Below, in pieces: positions 10,453-21,712 of a DNA stretch of 64,000 nt. The DNA is taken from the NCBI GenBank assembly GCA_020002185.1, contig CM034543.1:32362170-32426169 (forward strand), read 5' to 3'. This DNA comes from Paraescarpia echinospica. Its lineage: Eukaryota > Annelida > Polychaeta > Sabellida > Siboglinidae. The position numbers and the translations under genes are program-made. Numbering within the stretch: position 1 is the stretch's first letter; every line of letters starts with the position of its first letter. The notes below the pieces were generated by a model. That model saw only the letters and a program-made list of their open reading frames with translations, made no database searches and was not told where the DNA came from.

Positions 10453-10767
10453 AAGTTCTTATATATTATCCAGTCCTCAGTACTGCTCAAAGCGCTTTAT
10501 ACTTTACTCCCTGGCGGACCTGTTCAATCGAACATCATCTCGACTTCTCTGTGAAGCATTCAGCCACGCTGCAATTAATGCGCGAAGAATATTCGTAGAA
10601 AAATATCTGCCACTGCTATAGCAATGTACTCATTCACACAGCTGGGTGTACTGAAGCAATGTAGAGTGAACGAACTTGCCCAAGGTTCGACACCGCCGCA
10701 CACGATACGAACCAGGGTTCTCTCAGTTGAGAGTCCGAAGCTACTGCGCACCACAAAGGTCACCATA
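10453..10767 (-). mobile_element. tRNA-derived SINE, near full length
   Basis: Read on the - strand, the head (about 10767) is GTGGTGCGCAGTAGCTTCGG, with a GGTTCGTATCG box-B-like piece. The body has TTCGTTCACTCTACA and AATTGCAGCGTGGCTGAATG. The 3' end is AAGCGCTTTGAGCAG and TATATAAGAACTT. The + strand copy at 63185-63492 matches end to end. This is a Pol III-type SINE inferred from its box A/B-like head. Confidence 0.8.
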
Positions 10768-12255
10768 GATCACATCGTCACGATGCGACGCGTGTGTTGA
10801 CGTCGGGAACTATTATTTGGGTAATCGCTGTTGTATACTAGTGGTTTAACAAATCGTAAACCATCAATAAGTTAATTAACAGTGTAAATGGACCATCTTG
10901 ATTGAAATGTTGATATCGGTGTAATAAATTTGTATTAATAAATAAATTTGGATCCCACCCACGTTTTCGATTTGAACGTCCTGTGTATGTTAGTTGTTGA
11001 CGAGTGAGAATAGCTGCACAGTTCCCCTTAAGTGAACATATATACATAACTTAGACAATGCATTTGAATATAAAAGCAGAGTCACTCATGTAGCGCCATC
11101 TGTTGCATTGGTATAATATTATATATTACATTGTGTTTTGATAACTTATTTGACTATCGGTTCTATCTAAATGAACTACAGCGTCAAATCACCTCCCCGA
11201 TTCATTCCGATAGCAAACCTGTTTCTGGTAGTTTTTAAGCGGCGAATGTTGCCCACAGAAAGGGAATATTCTCATACACAACACATCGTAATACTATTAT
11301 TACAGATCAACTCAGACCAACAGATGACGCTACCCGTTCAATTTCAATATGGTGTATCGCAGCGTGAGCATATCAAAACAACGTTATATAGGTGTGTTCT
11401 TTATTGTTATATCTGGACGATACAATCTGTTGAAGACCATAATGGTCTTGTATCTGCATCTTTGAGTGACAAGGAGAATTTCTGTATTTATTGTGGCCCT
11501 GGAGTGATGCTCAGTCGCGTTTACGACCGGTATGCAGCGGATTGCCTGTTTTCTCTTGATTCGCTGTTTCGGCTGTGATTTCTTGATGCCTCGCATCGGA
11601 TGTGTTTCTGCTACAATAACACAAGATTTAGACCAATGCGTCAGTCATTTTGAGCACACCGGTCCGGTAGCAATGCAGTCTACAATCACAAACACCAACA
11701 GGCGATAATAAGCATTAACTCAGCATCCTACAAACGACATCACGACCACCACCATCGTTCATAACCAGAAAACGTGACGACGCCGTTGTGTGCGTCGAAT
11801 GTGTAGACAATACTACTGTTTATCTTATCAGTGATTTCATTTTTGATTTATAGTACAATTATACACACAATAAATCATGTCCTTTGTGTCAGCGCCTTGT
11901 CAGCCGAATATATGCAAAATTAGCTATGTCATACAAATGTGTGTCGTTCTCCCGACCCAGGGTAACAGTTCTAAACATGCTGCTTTCATACGAAAAAGAA
12001 AGTAAAGTACAAGTGTCATCAACGACTTTTTCGACGCAAAGAAATCAAATGACGTAGTTAGTTAATAAAGTATAGTGAATTGGTTTCAACAAAATATATA
12101 TGGTGCATAAGATGCAATACGATGCAGGTATTTAGCCAGAGACCCGTTTTCCCGTTATTGGAACGTGTCTTTGGACAATCGCAGCGGGTTTTCCGTTTTC
12201 ACATAACGGGTCTTTTTGTGTTTGGATAATGTGATTTTCTGTTTCAGAAATCATG
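10768..12255. other. Intergenic stretch between the two convergent genes
   Basis: No convincing coding exon, RNA gene or complete element is seen. The open frame at 11171-11578 lacks recognisable protein features. A short (TA)n lies just before, at 10252-10282. Confidence 0.5.
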
Positions 12256-12280
12256 ATCTTGTGTTCGACCATAACGTGAA

Positions 12281-12286
12281 TTTATT
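12281..12286 (-). terminator. Poly(A) signal of the acidic-protein gene
   Basis: TTTATT on the + strand (AATAAA on the - strand) lies about 185 bp downstream of the stop codon at 12469. It is the first such hexamer after the stop that I found. Confidence 0.5.
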
Positions 12287-12468
12287 TTTTCAATGAGGAG
12301 GTCAAAACAGTGTTTGTACAAACGATTTTCTTGAGCATAACGGATAAATTAAAAAAATGAGAAAGGGAAAATTGGAAAATTTCACAATCCTGGCTAAGTG
12401 CATGATAAGATACTATGCATATTACTTACGGTGACACATGTGCTGTTGCCGGACTCGTCACTCGCAAG

Positions 12469-14671
12469 TTACATATCATCGGCACCTCCTGTCCCTCCTT
12501 GTTCGCCTTCTTTTCTGATTGGCATAGGAGTAGTGCTGTTTCCCTTCACTTCTTCTTTCTTCGTTTGATCCTCTGCTTCTTCCTGAGATTTCTCTCCGGC
12601 GTCTTCTTCTTGAGGTTGTTCTTGGGGTTGTTCTTGGGGTTGTTCTTGGGGTTGATCTTGAGGTTGTTCTTCAGCTTGTTCTTGACCTTGCTCTTGAGTT
12701 GGTGCTGGAACTGATTCTTGAGGTTGTTCTGGAGCGTCTTCTTGAGTTTGTTTTTGAGCTTGTTCTTGAGTTTTTTCTTTATCTTGCGTTTCAGCTTCGC
12801 TACTTGTTTCTACTGGTGGCTGATCGGCAGCTGGCACATCTGTAGTTTGTTTCGGGACCTTTTCGTCTTCCTTTGCTTCATTCTCGATTCCCTTTTTTGC
12901 TTCGTCTTCCTTTTCCGCTTCTTCTTGAGCTTCTTCTTGGGCTTCTTCTTGGGCTTCTTCTTGAGCTTCTTCTTGGGCTTCTTCTTGAGCTTCCTCTTGA
13001 GCTTCCTTTTTACTGTCTTCTTCTTTTTCTACTTCTTGTTGGGTTTCCGGTTGTGCTACCTCTTTAGTGCCCGCTGTAGCTTCTTCTTTTTTGGTTTCTT
13101 CCTTAGTTTCCCCCTCAGCGCCTACTTGAGCTTCTTCTTCTTTTTTTGCTTCTTCTTGAGCTTCCTCTTGGGCTTCCTCTTTAGCTTCTTCTTCTTTATC
13201 GGCATCGTCTTGAGTTTCCTCTTGAGCATCCTCTTTACTGTCGTCTTCTTTTTGAGCTTCCTGTTCAGTTACCTCTTTAGTTCCCGCTTTAGCTTCTTCT
13301 TTTTCGGTTTCTTCCTCAGTTTCCCCCTCAGCGTCTACTTGAGCTTCTTCTTCTTTTTTTGCTTCTTCTTGAGCTTCCTCTTGGGCTTCCTCTTTAGCTT
13401 CTTCTTCTTTATCGGCATCGTCTTGAGTTTCCTCTTGAGCATCCTCGTTACTGTCGTCTTCTGTTTGAGCTTCCTGTTCAGTTACCTCTTTAGTTCCCGC
13501 TTTAGCTTCTTCTTTTTCGGTTTCTTCCTCAGTTTCCCCCTCAGCGTCTACTTGAGCTTCTTCTTCTTTTTTTGCTTCTTCTTGAGCTTCCTCTTGGGCT
13601 TCCTCTTTAGCTTCTTCTTCTTTATCGGCATCGTCTTGAGCTTCCTCTTGAGCATCCTCTTTACTGTCGTCTTCTTTTTGAGCTTCCTGTTCAGTTACTT
13701 CTTTAGTTCCCGCTTTAGCTTCTTCTTTTTCGGTTTCTTCCTCAGTTTCCACCTCAGCGTCTACTTGAGCTTCTTCTTCTTTTTTTGCTTCTCCTTGAGC
13801 TTCCTCTTGGGCTTCCTCTTTAGCTTCTTCTTCTTTATCGGCATCGTCTTGAGCTTCCTCTTGAGCATCCTCTTTACTGTCGTCTTCTTTTTGAGCTTCC
13901 TGTTCAGTTACTTCTTTAGTTCCCGCTTTAGCTTCTTCTTTTTCGGTTTCTTCCTCAGTTTCCACCTCAGCGTCTACTTGAGCTTCTTCTTCTTTTTTTG
14001 CTTCTCCTTGAGCTTCCTCTTGGGCTTCCTCTTTAGCTTCTTCTTCTTTATCGGCATCGTCTTGAGCTTTCTCTTTACTGTCGTCTTCTTTTTGAGCTTC
14101 CTGTTCAGCGTCCTCTTTAGTTCCCGCTTTAGCTTCTTCTTTTTCGGTTTCTTCCTCAGTTTCCCCCTCAGTGCCTACTTGAGCTTCTTCTTTTTTTGCT
14201 TCTCCTTGAGCTTCCTCTTGGGCTTCTTCTTTAGCTTCTTCTTCTTTATCGGCTTCGTCTTGAGCTTCCTCTTGAGCTTCCTCTTTACTGTCTTCTTCTT
14301 TTTGAGCTTCCTGTTCAGTTACCTCTTTAGTTCCCGCTTTAGCTTCTTCTTTATCGGCTTCGTCTTGAGCTTCCTCTCGAGCTTTCTCTTTAGATTCTTC
14401 TTCTTTATCGTCTTCTTCTTGAGCTTCCTCTCGACCATCCCCTTCAGCTCCCCCTTGAGCATCCTCTTTAGCTTCCTTTTCTTTTTTGGCTTCGTCTTGA
14501 GATTCCTCTTGTGTGACCTCCTTTGTGTCTTCTTCAGCTTCTGTTTCTGTTTCAGCTTCTTCTCGAGCCTGTTCTTGACCGACTTCTTTTTCGGCATCTT
14601 TCTCTTCTTCAGGTACTTTGACGGCTTCTTCACTGTTCGCTTCCTGACTTTCGTCATCACCCTCTGTTGGT
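12469..14671 (-). CDS. Exon 7: Glu-rich repeat region and C-terminus
   Basis: The exon starts after the acceptor TTTTGTTCAG, completing a Thr codon begun in exon 6. It codes PTEGDDESQEANSEE and then acidic repeats with the recurring core KEEAKAGTKEVTEQEAQKED. The last part is (QPQE)n, then KGNSTTPMPIRKEGEQ and the stop at 12469. The 733 residues contain no Cys or aromatic residue. The upstream ATG at 14688 in the same frame is intronic: the splice phases and the conserved acceptor argue against it as the start. Confidence 0.85.
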
Positions 14672-17600
14672 CTGAACAAAACACACAAGCGAGTATGAAT
14701 GTTCTGTAAACAGCATATTTCCTTTGTACATCACATCAGTACACATTTTTGTTGCACTGGTATAAAAAGGTCACCTGCTTTGTGCACTCTCAAATCATTA
14801 ACATACCTACGAATATGCACACGTAACATCATATATACACGGCCACTAAATCAAAACCGCAGCAAATACACAATTATGTAAAGGTATTATGAGAACGGCT
14901 ATTTTAGTTTAATGATAAGGGTCGATATATCTGAATAGCACTATTCAAAACACCAGCGACAAGTAGTGTACGTCGCAATGGCGGCTTCAGTGGATCCTGG
15001 ATATAAATTATTATATAATGTTTAAATATGTTGTTTTTATCGATATATTTATTTTTTATGGATATACTGTTTTTATCGATGTATTGGTTTTGATATGGAC
15101 ATACTGTCATTGTCTGAAATAAAAGTATTATTATTTTCTTACGTAGGAGTATTTTCTTCGTCCGCCTTCGTTCCAGAAGTGGGTTTCTTTAGTCGTCCCA
15201 ACATCATCTTTAACATTGCATTCTGCTGCAGACTCAGTGTCAGCGCCTCTTTCAGTAGCTCTGCGTCGACAAAACATTCCGTTAGAACATTATTCCATAT
15301 GTTATAACAAAGCAAAACGTACAATTTGTACAATCGCCAGTACTGAACATGTTGTTGTTTATATTACTGAATGCAAGGAATATAAAACACGGCCCCTACA
15401 TAACTACTGATAAAATTAATTAACAAGCCAAACATCTCAGCTGAGGAAGAAGTAGCGAGATGATGTAGGTATTTGCAATAATAATATTATTAATAATAAT
15501 AATAAAGTAACTTCTTTTGTGCCTTGATCCTTGGAAACCAAGCTTAAGACTTAGAGGCATATTAAAACAAATGGGATGGTCAATCTCAAATTCGATAATT
15601 CGTGCGAGTGTTAGTTTGAGTCAGAGCGTGCCTGCGAAAGAGACCCGGTATGCTGTTAAATTAGATCGTGTGTACTAAGGGCAATTATCGGTTAACAATA
15701 TTATTGAGAGGATTTCTACTTTAGTACAAAATAACAAAGGTATCTTACTGTTGTCGCCCTCGATGACTTTCTGCACCAGCTGGTCAAGTTGCACCACGAG
15801 GTTATTCTGTTCAGTAGAAAACAAAACATCAATTGTGTGCGTGAGTGCGTGTGTTTGCGTGCGTGCGGGCGTATGCCTATGTGTGCGCGCCAGTACACAT
15901 CCGCGCGTGCGTGTGTGTGTGTTAGCTAATCAACCATAATATATTCATTGTGTCAGACATTTAACCGAATACCTGGTTGCAAGATGGTAGGATATATATA
16001 TATCAAAATATGATGTTATAGTACTCCGAGATTATGTAGTCAGCACACTCTCGTACTCGTTGTTTGTAATTTGCTTACATAATATAACATTACAACATAA
16101 TATTAAAATATATAATATGAGAAAAAGCGACGTAGTAAATAACCCAAAAAGGATACGTACAGCAATAGATAAGGGGTTAGGTTGTGTTCTGGGTGCTACG
16201 TCGGTTTCCCTGTATTTAAGTCCTTCTGGGTATGTCCCGTCGTCTCCAATGGGCGCACCACCTGGTGTCTGGTCTCCTCCCTTTGTCCCGTCGTCTCGTG
16301 GTAGGTAGTACTGGGGCCCATCACCTTGACAATAACAATAATAACAATAAAAAACAAAGAAAATCTCAAAACCGATAAGCAGTATTAAGGTTGTTAATAG
16401 ATAAGATCAGATAAGATCAGATGGATGGATGCATGCACCAGGTACCTGAAGTGGATGCATGAGGTTATAAAGGTAAAACTGACGGCGGAATTGTGAGATG
16501 TTTTCAACTGATCCACTGAGCAACTTCCAAAGAGTCCACGCAGCAACAGAAATGACTTGGTTTCAAATTGTAGTTTTAACCCTAGGAACAAAACGTAAAT
16601 CAGAACCGGATAGTCGGAGCTGGATATTCTTTCATACAGGAGTAAGCAATGAATATTAATATGCCGGTTTCCTATATGTCTGATAACTAATAGTACAGAT
16701 CTTAAACAGAGGGACAACATTAGCTAAACAATGTTGCACACGTTATAATTTCATAACAGCCTTAAGAGCAACAATTTCGCATGGGGAAACCGCCATTCAT
16801 GATCTTGTCTGCATAACAATATCCCTTCATATACATCAACCACTGCTACTCTTTTATACAACTGAGGTAACTGAGTCATCATGAAATATACACAATTGCT
16901 TTAACATTCGAAACGGCAGCAAGCAGATTCGAAGTCGCATTCTCTCGACTGAGAGACCAGTGCTGAAACCACAGACCGTACTGTGTCACCGCGTCCTACA
17001 CAACTGAGTGTGTTAGGCTTTTGAAATTTCGTTCCCGTCGGGTGATGTACGTATCAGCAAGGTTTTACTGTATTGTACACACAATTTTACAGTTTGGTTT
17101 TCTTGGCTATTTCGTCAGTGACTGTGACTGCTAGTGATATTTTGAGATGCAGTAGAAGACCGTTGATTATTCAAATTTTGCATACGTCACAGTTATCGTT
17201 GCACGTGTTCTTACCCATTTCCTCATCCGTGTAGTATTTGAGCTGCCCATAGTCTGCAAACAACCCAAACGTAATGCAACAGCAATGAGCATATGTAATG
17301 AGCATATGTAATGAGCATATGCAATACAACTGATCACTTATGCCAAAGGGGTTGTGTCCGTTATTCAGTTCCACAATAATTTTATATTCCTTTACTCTCT
17401 AGGGACGTTTTGGCAATCTACATTCTGACACTGTTTTACAAAATAATAGCCACTAATAACAATCGACAGGTATCAATTCCGCGTAGATCTATGACCATAA
17501 ATACGGTAGGTAACGTGAATGTTCTAATAAGTGCGTGTCGGGTTATCCGCAAAACGTGTTGTGCGTCAAATTTACAATACTTGAGATGATAGTTGTTGAA

Positions 17601-19575
17601 ATAAACCCGTTATGAATCACATTATTCACCAATGAAAAATACCTGCCATCTCGCATACTGCTTTAAACGTGCTACTGAAAAGAGTACTTATCTCAAAATT
17701 CGATATTCAATAACGAGTTTGACGGATAAACGCTTCTGGTGATTGGTGCAGCAGTCATTAGGACAAGTATACATTAAACGTGCAAGTGTTGCATATACAA
17801 GCACATATCAGATGAAGCCGCAAAGAACAGAAATGTTTGTGTCATGTCATATATATTATTGGTATGTACTGGCGTACCAATGAGACACCAAACAAAGGGC
17901 ATCAGTTGTCACCACTATATTATTTTGTTCTAAAACTCTTTCACAGTGGCGCCATCTGGAGAGGTGCTCACCACTAAAATCGCAAAATTTCCATCTTTCT
18001 CCGACAGGTAGAAAAGTATATTTGGTGCATGTAAGTAAATTACATGAATTAATTATCTTTGTGATTTTGTTTAACACATCGCCAATTGGTAGATCAGAGG
18101 CGAACGAACATAAAAGAACGTGAATGGACCTGAGGTACCTAGAAAGAGATACAGTCAGACAGCCTCCTAAGCTAACGTCTTAAAATGCAGAAACAGTTAA
18201 TGTGTAATGTGTGCGAATCAATAATTAACGAGAGGATTTCATACCGAGCCTGTTTGTTTCATCGTCACCATCGTCGGCATTTGGAGGCAGCCCCTCGTCC
18301 TGTTTGTTCGGCACCTCCGGTTGCGGTGTGGTGCTGTTTGCAATCTGCGAAATGCATTAATATTAATGAAGAGGGAAACGGTGGAACATGAAGAGAAACA
18401 TGGCGGAACATGAAGATGAACAATGTGGAACACGAAGAGGAACACGATGGAACATGAAGAGGAACACTGTGGAACATGAAGAGGAACACGGTGGAACATG
18501 CCGCCAAAAATGTGTCGTGCACGCACAAGTTAAAAATTAGTGTGTTGATTTTGGTGATACATCCATGTTCAGCAAGCAAATTTGATAACTGTTCTCACAT
18601 ATGTCTAATTTATTTATGTTATGCCTATTATATGTTATGTTATTGTTTTCTAATTTATCATAATTTATCACAAGTTAATTGCTTAAATGCATGAGTCGTC
18701 ATGCAGGTCCCGCGACCGAATTTGGGTCGCAGCTCAAAATGGTTAAGAATCGCTGTGCTACAATAAGTATGTCGACTGTCTTGATGTAATAACACTGATC
18801 GTCGTGTGGTATCGCTAACTGAATAGTATGTCAAGAGGAATCGGACCACGTGTTGCTTGCTCTAAATGTTTGCCATCAAGTATGTGTCCACGATTAGATA
18901 GATACACGACTGGTGCAGTACGCCCAGTTTGTATCACACATATGTACAATGGAAAGTCGTGACACTTGATTAATAGTCTTGACACCGAAGTGTGTGTCAT
19001 TGTTATTCCACCAGTGATGCAAGTCGTTGACACATATGATATGACTGAAGTATGCAATGCTTTCTTATTGCCCGTACACACGTTACTATTCAGTCAGTTC
19101 CTTCTTTCTAAAAGAATGACTTTCTGACCTCTATCTCAGTAGAGAACGAAATGTTCGGTGAACCAATTTCATTTGTCATTTCACGAAAGGTTTTAATAAG
19201 TTTTTAAATAGCCTCAATGATTAGACACGGGAGCGGTAATATATATGTGTGGGTTCAAAAGTCTACACAAAGGAACTGTAATTGTGATGGATCTGTGCCT
19301 GGTGTGACAAATGCACAACAGAAAACGTGGAGACTTTGAGTATAATGTTTCTCGTGACCTTCTTGTAGGCCAATTATTTGTTTTCGTGTTGACGTAATTT
19401 CCCTTGACAAAATGTCTTCCTTTTTGCGTTGAAAGACGATATCTTAAATCGTATTAAATGGTAACCGGAAGTGACTGACCTGCTCTCTATGGATCAACAC
19501 CGGCACTGATAGACACAAGTCTGGCAGCAGCACCGCCAGGGCAACACATCCGAAGAGTGTCGTCAACCTCATCAT
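12469..19575 (-). CDS. Secreted Glu-rich repeat protein, complete gene model (7 exons, 925 aa)
   Basis: Exons 19480-19575, 18245-18344, 17215-17253, 16161-16324, 15749-15806, 15143-15260 and 12469-14671 join with matching phases into 926 codons including the stop. The order is: signal peptide (1 to ~23); NSTTP-containing linker; Tyr-rich acidic segment (67-110); helix-prone segment (134-180); then Glu/Ala/Lys/Gln-rich tandem repeats (about 290-750) and a Pro-Gln-Glu tail. After the signal peptide I see no cysteine, and exon 7 has no Phe, Tyr or Trp, so most of the mature protein should be disordered or single-helix and strongly acidic. Secretion is inferred from the signal peptide. Acidic secreted repeat proteins often act in extracellular matrix or mineral binding, but no family is recognised, so function is left open. 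The gene lies tail to tail with the EGF gene. Confidence 0.8.
12940..14400 (-). repeat. 213-bp coding tandem repeat (71 aa), about 7 units
   Basis: The anchor TTCCCGC (or TGCCCGC) recurs at 13068, 13281, 13494, 13707, 13920, 14121 and 14331. The spacings are 213, 213, 213, 213, 201 and 210 bp. All are multiples of three, so length changes preserve the frame. Units differ by a few substitutions (for example VDAEVET versus VDAEGET). Confidence 0.92.
15143..15260 (-). CDS. Exon 6 of the acidic-protein gene
   Basis: This 118-nt exon has acceptor GTCGACGCAG and donor GTAAGA. It starts phase 1 and ends phase 2. It codes LLKEALTLSLQQNAMLKMML, then a Lys-rich GRLKKPTSGTKADEENTP. With exon 5 it forms a hydrophobic-patterned helix that may be a short coiled coil (inference from the Leu/Met spacing). 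Confidence 0.8.
15482..15560 (-). mobile_element. LINE 3' tail fragment with (ATT)n end
   Basis: On the - strand it reads GCCTCTAAGTCTTAAGCTTGG, then TTTCCAAGGATCAAGGCAC, followed by AAGAAGTTACTTTATTATT. Related tails occur at about 29008-29075 (+) and about 44865-44940 (+). It lies in intron 5 of the acidic-protein gene. Confidence 0.55.
15749..15806 (-). CDS. Exon 5 of the acidic-protein gene
   Basis: This 58-nt exon has acceptor TTCTACTGAACAG and donor GTAAGA. It starts in phase 0 and ends in phase 1. It codes NNLVVQLDQLVQKVIEGDN. Leu/Val spacing suggests an amphipathic helix continuing into exon 6. Confidence 0.8.
16161..16324 (-). CDS. Exon 4 of the acidic-protein gene
   Basis: This 164-nt exon has acceptor TATTGTCAAG and donor GTACGT. 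It is phase 1 to phase 0. It codes DGPQYYLPRDDGTKGGDQTP, then GGAPIGDDGTYPEGLKYRET and a Pro/Asn-rich end. Two DDGT motifs appear (PRDDGT and IGDDGT). The acceptor is AAG rather than CAG but keeps the frame on both sides. Confidence 0.78.
16395..16720 (-). mobile_element. L2-like LINE 3' fragment in intron 4 of the acidic gene
   Basis: The - strand shows the characteristic C-terminal end of L2-like proteins, with frameshifts: YERISSSDYPVLIYV, a TLWKLLSGSVENISQFRR segment (about 16500) and FYLYNLMHPL. It is short and broken. The same end is found at 27560-27775. Confidence 0.6.
16906..16978 (-). mobile_element. SINE head fragment
   Basis: It matches the 5' (tRNA-like) part of the local SINE in reverse: ATTCGAAGTCGCATTCTCTC and GACTGAGAGACCAGTGC. 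Confidence 0.5.
17215..17253 (-). CDS. Exon 3 of the acidic-protein gene (39 nt)
   Basis: A small exon with acceptor GGGTTGTTTGCAG and donor GTAAGAAC. It is phase 1 at both ends and codes YGQLKYYTDEEM flanked by split Asp and Gly codons. Phase and sequence fit exons 2 and 4 exactly. A TGTAATGAGCATA-type short repeat lies just upstream (17285-17325). Confidence 0.78.
18245..18344 (-). CDS. Exon 2 of the acidic-protein gene
   Basis: This 100-nt exon has acceptor TGCATTTCGCAG and donor GTATGA. It starts in phase 0 and ends in phase 1. It codes IANSTTPQPEVPNKQDEGLP, then PNADDGDDETNRL. NST is a likely N-glycosylation site of the mature N-terminus. Confidence 0.78.
18367..18505. repeat. 22-bp minisatellite, six units, in intron 1 of the acidic gene
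   Basis: GGAAC starts recur at 18383, 18405, 18427, 18449, 18471 and 18493, exactly 22 bp apart. The unit is GGAACATGAAGAGGAACACG plus two bases. It lies about 25 bp upstream of the exon 2 acceptor (- strand), where it supplies a pyrimidine-rich strand. Confidence 0.9.
19480..19575 (-). CDS. Exon 1 (coding) of the acidic-protein gene: signal peptide
   Basis: Two adjacent ATG codons (19575 and 19572) start MMRLTTLFGCVALAVLLPDL, followed by CLSVPVLIHREQ. This is a clear signal peptide with a hydrophobic core. The donor is GTCAGT (19479 down), phase 0. A TTACAG acceptor lies six bases before the ATG, so a non-coding 5' exon probably exists further upstream (higher coordinates); I could not place it. 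Confidence 0.8.
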
Positions 19576-19825
19576 ATTGAGCTGTAAGACGTCTACAACA
19601 GATGGAGTCAAGGGGTTAGCTTAAAAATACTGTGTATCGATTGTATCTCCAACGTGTGAATGCATGCAAGCATAGCACTCTCTGCGCGCGTATACCGCAA
19701 GTGGATGCGACAGGATGTGGGAGATGGGAGGTTGGTCCTAAGCATAAGAAAGGTGCATTTGGTTGAGATAAACAAAAAGGTGCATATTATGGTAATTGTC
19801 ATCGGCGTAAGGTGAAAGTAAATTA

Positions 19826-19990
19826 TAAGTCTATATCGCGCGGTATCCAGGACTTAGGACTTTATACTTCACCCTCTGGTAGACCTGTTAATTCGAACAT
19901 CATATCGCCTTCCATGGGAAGCATTCATCCACGTTGCAAGTACTGCGCCAAAACTATTCGTATACAATATCCGAAGTGGACTCTCAAAAT
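19826..19990 (-). mobile_element. SINE 3' fragment
   Basis: In reverse it matches the 3' half of the SINE family: TCCAGGACTTAGGACTTTAT, CATTCATCCACGTTGCAAGT and TACTGCGCCAAAACTATTCG. Confidence 0.55.
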
Positions 19991-20263
19991 GAAGGAAGGT
20001 GGAGATTGAAACCCTTGCCACATATCATCCATCTTGGTAGGATTGCCGCATAATCGCTTGCGTTACACTGCAATTTATATTTTTGTTATGTCCATCTGTA
20101 ATAACTGTTGTCTAAGTAAATACAATTATAATATATTTCAGATGTTGCGCAACAGTCGTGTTTGGGGGGTTGGAAACAACTAGTCATACATTATTTTGCT
20201 AGCGAGTGGCGTCACGCGTGACTGATTTCATTCAGAGTGTGTTATACGCACATTCTAAATAAA

Positions 20264-20275
20264 TGTGTGTGTGTG

Positions 20276-20365
<90 letters not shown>

Positions 20366-20420
20366 TGAGTGTGCGTGTGCGTGTGCGTGTGAGTGTGTGT
20401 GCGCGTGCGTGTGTATGTAT
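20264..20420. repeat. (GT)n microsatellite
   Basis: A long GT tract with GC and GAGT variants at its right end. Cys/Val and His/Thr open frames over it are artefacts. Confidence 0.96.
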
Positions 20421-21224
20421 CTATGTACGCGTGCATATTTGACACGAACACGTCCGTGCATTCAGGCATGCTCTTGTCAACCCGGATGTATCAAATAAAA
20501 GTGTCAATAAAATGTGCCGCACTAGCCCTTGCTTTGACCTGCCGCGTGCTGACAGTGCCAACTTTGCTGTGCGGTGCCTACACACCGCGTAGCACCTGGA
20601 TGCCGCTCTGCGTCAGTACGCTCTACCGTTCACCTACATCTCGGTCTTAACACACGTATAATACACACCACTCTCTTTACGATGTGTCTGACAACCTAAA
20701 TGTATGTTTTCTCTTGAAGGTATTCAGTCGTCGCGAACATTAAACGACTGTTCCATTAATCAAGTCGCCGACTCTGTTCAAAAACCGAGCCTTCGTCAAC
20801 TCCGATTTCTAATCGTCTTGACAGTTGCTTTTTTCAAACAATGCGTCTTCTACCTCATGGCAACATGCCCATTCGTTCCCAACAATAGTCGCGTGTGTTT
20901 GTGCCAATTATGTAAGTTACGTGATAAATATAATTTGACTAATAAATGTTTTGCAGTTCAAATGTAATGTAAATGTGTCGTACGCTACATTAAATAACAG
21001 TAATTTGTAACAAGTTAACGTCTGTCATTCTTATTGCTAAATCACCCACGCCCATAACGAAGGTGTATGTCGCCACGAATTAACTGGTGTACTGTTCTAA
21101 ACAAATATATGTATACACAAATGTTTTATTCGGGTACCCATACACATGTAGCACCGGTAGACATGTATGCGCGCCATACATAAACATTATCACATATTAA
21201 GAAACCGTATATAACCAATTCAAA

Positions 21225-21390
21225 TTATAAACAAACTACTTTTAGACACGCAGTACGTCAACAAATCACAACAAAAAACAAATGATATATAAACAAACCT
21301 AATTTTTTAAGCATAATATTATGTAAACAAATCGTACAAAAAAATATGTAAATAAACTGTGATGTAAACAAATAACATGTAAACATTCCA
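21225..21390. promoter_or_regulatory. Cluster of forkhead-like TGTAAACA motifs upstream of the acidic gene
   Basis: TGTAAACA occurs at 21322, 21363 and 21378. The variants TGTAAATA (21347) and ATAAACAAA (about 21227 and 21290) lie in the same ~160 bp. This spacing could be regulatory or an AT-rich degenerate repeat. It lies about 1.7 kb upstream of the start codon of the - strand gene. Confidence 0.3.
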
Positions 21391-21712
21391 TATATAAAAA
21401 CAACATCAATAAACCAATCCATCATCTGGGCCCCATTATTAATACTTTGCTATTGATTTGTGATAAACGCAGCAGAACTCGTTCAGTCAATTAAGGTTGT
21501 CCGTCTGCTGTGAGTTTCAGGTAATCATTCCTCGTTGTGACGTGTGCTTCTTTAAGGACAAGTGTTGTCGAAATATCTAAGAAGCTAGTTTGGGCTTATG
21601 GACCATCGCGTTTGTGGAATCATTCCAGCAAATCCACTTCCTAATGGTGCTCTCAATTTTTTTAAACACACTAATCTACAATCAAAGACAGCTTCTTTTG
21701 ATCAGCACATCC

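Noticed and set aside
14671..14688. ATG at 14688 as the start of the acidic protein
   Set aside because: A TTTTGTTCAG acceptor lies between this ATG and the repeat region. Six upstream exons join in phase, ending in a signal peptide, so the ATG is intronic.
12718..14709. 663-codon open frame on the + strand rich in Phe/Leu/Ser
   Set aside because: It is the antisense of the Glu-rich repeat exon; GAA/GAG/AAG codons read backwards give TTC/CTC/CTT. The - strand has the splice sites, signal peptide and stop.
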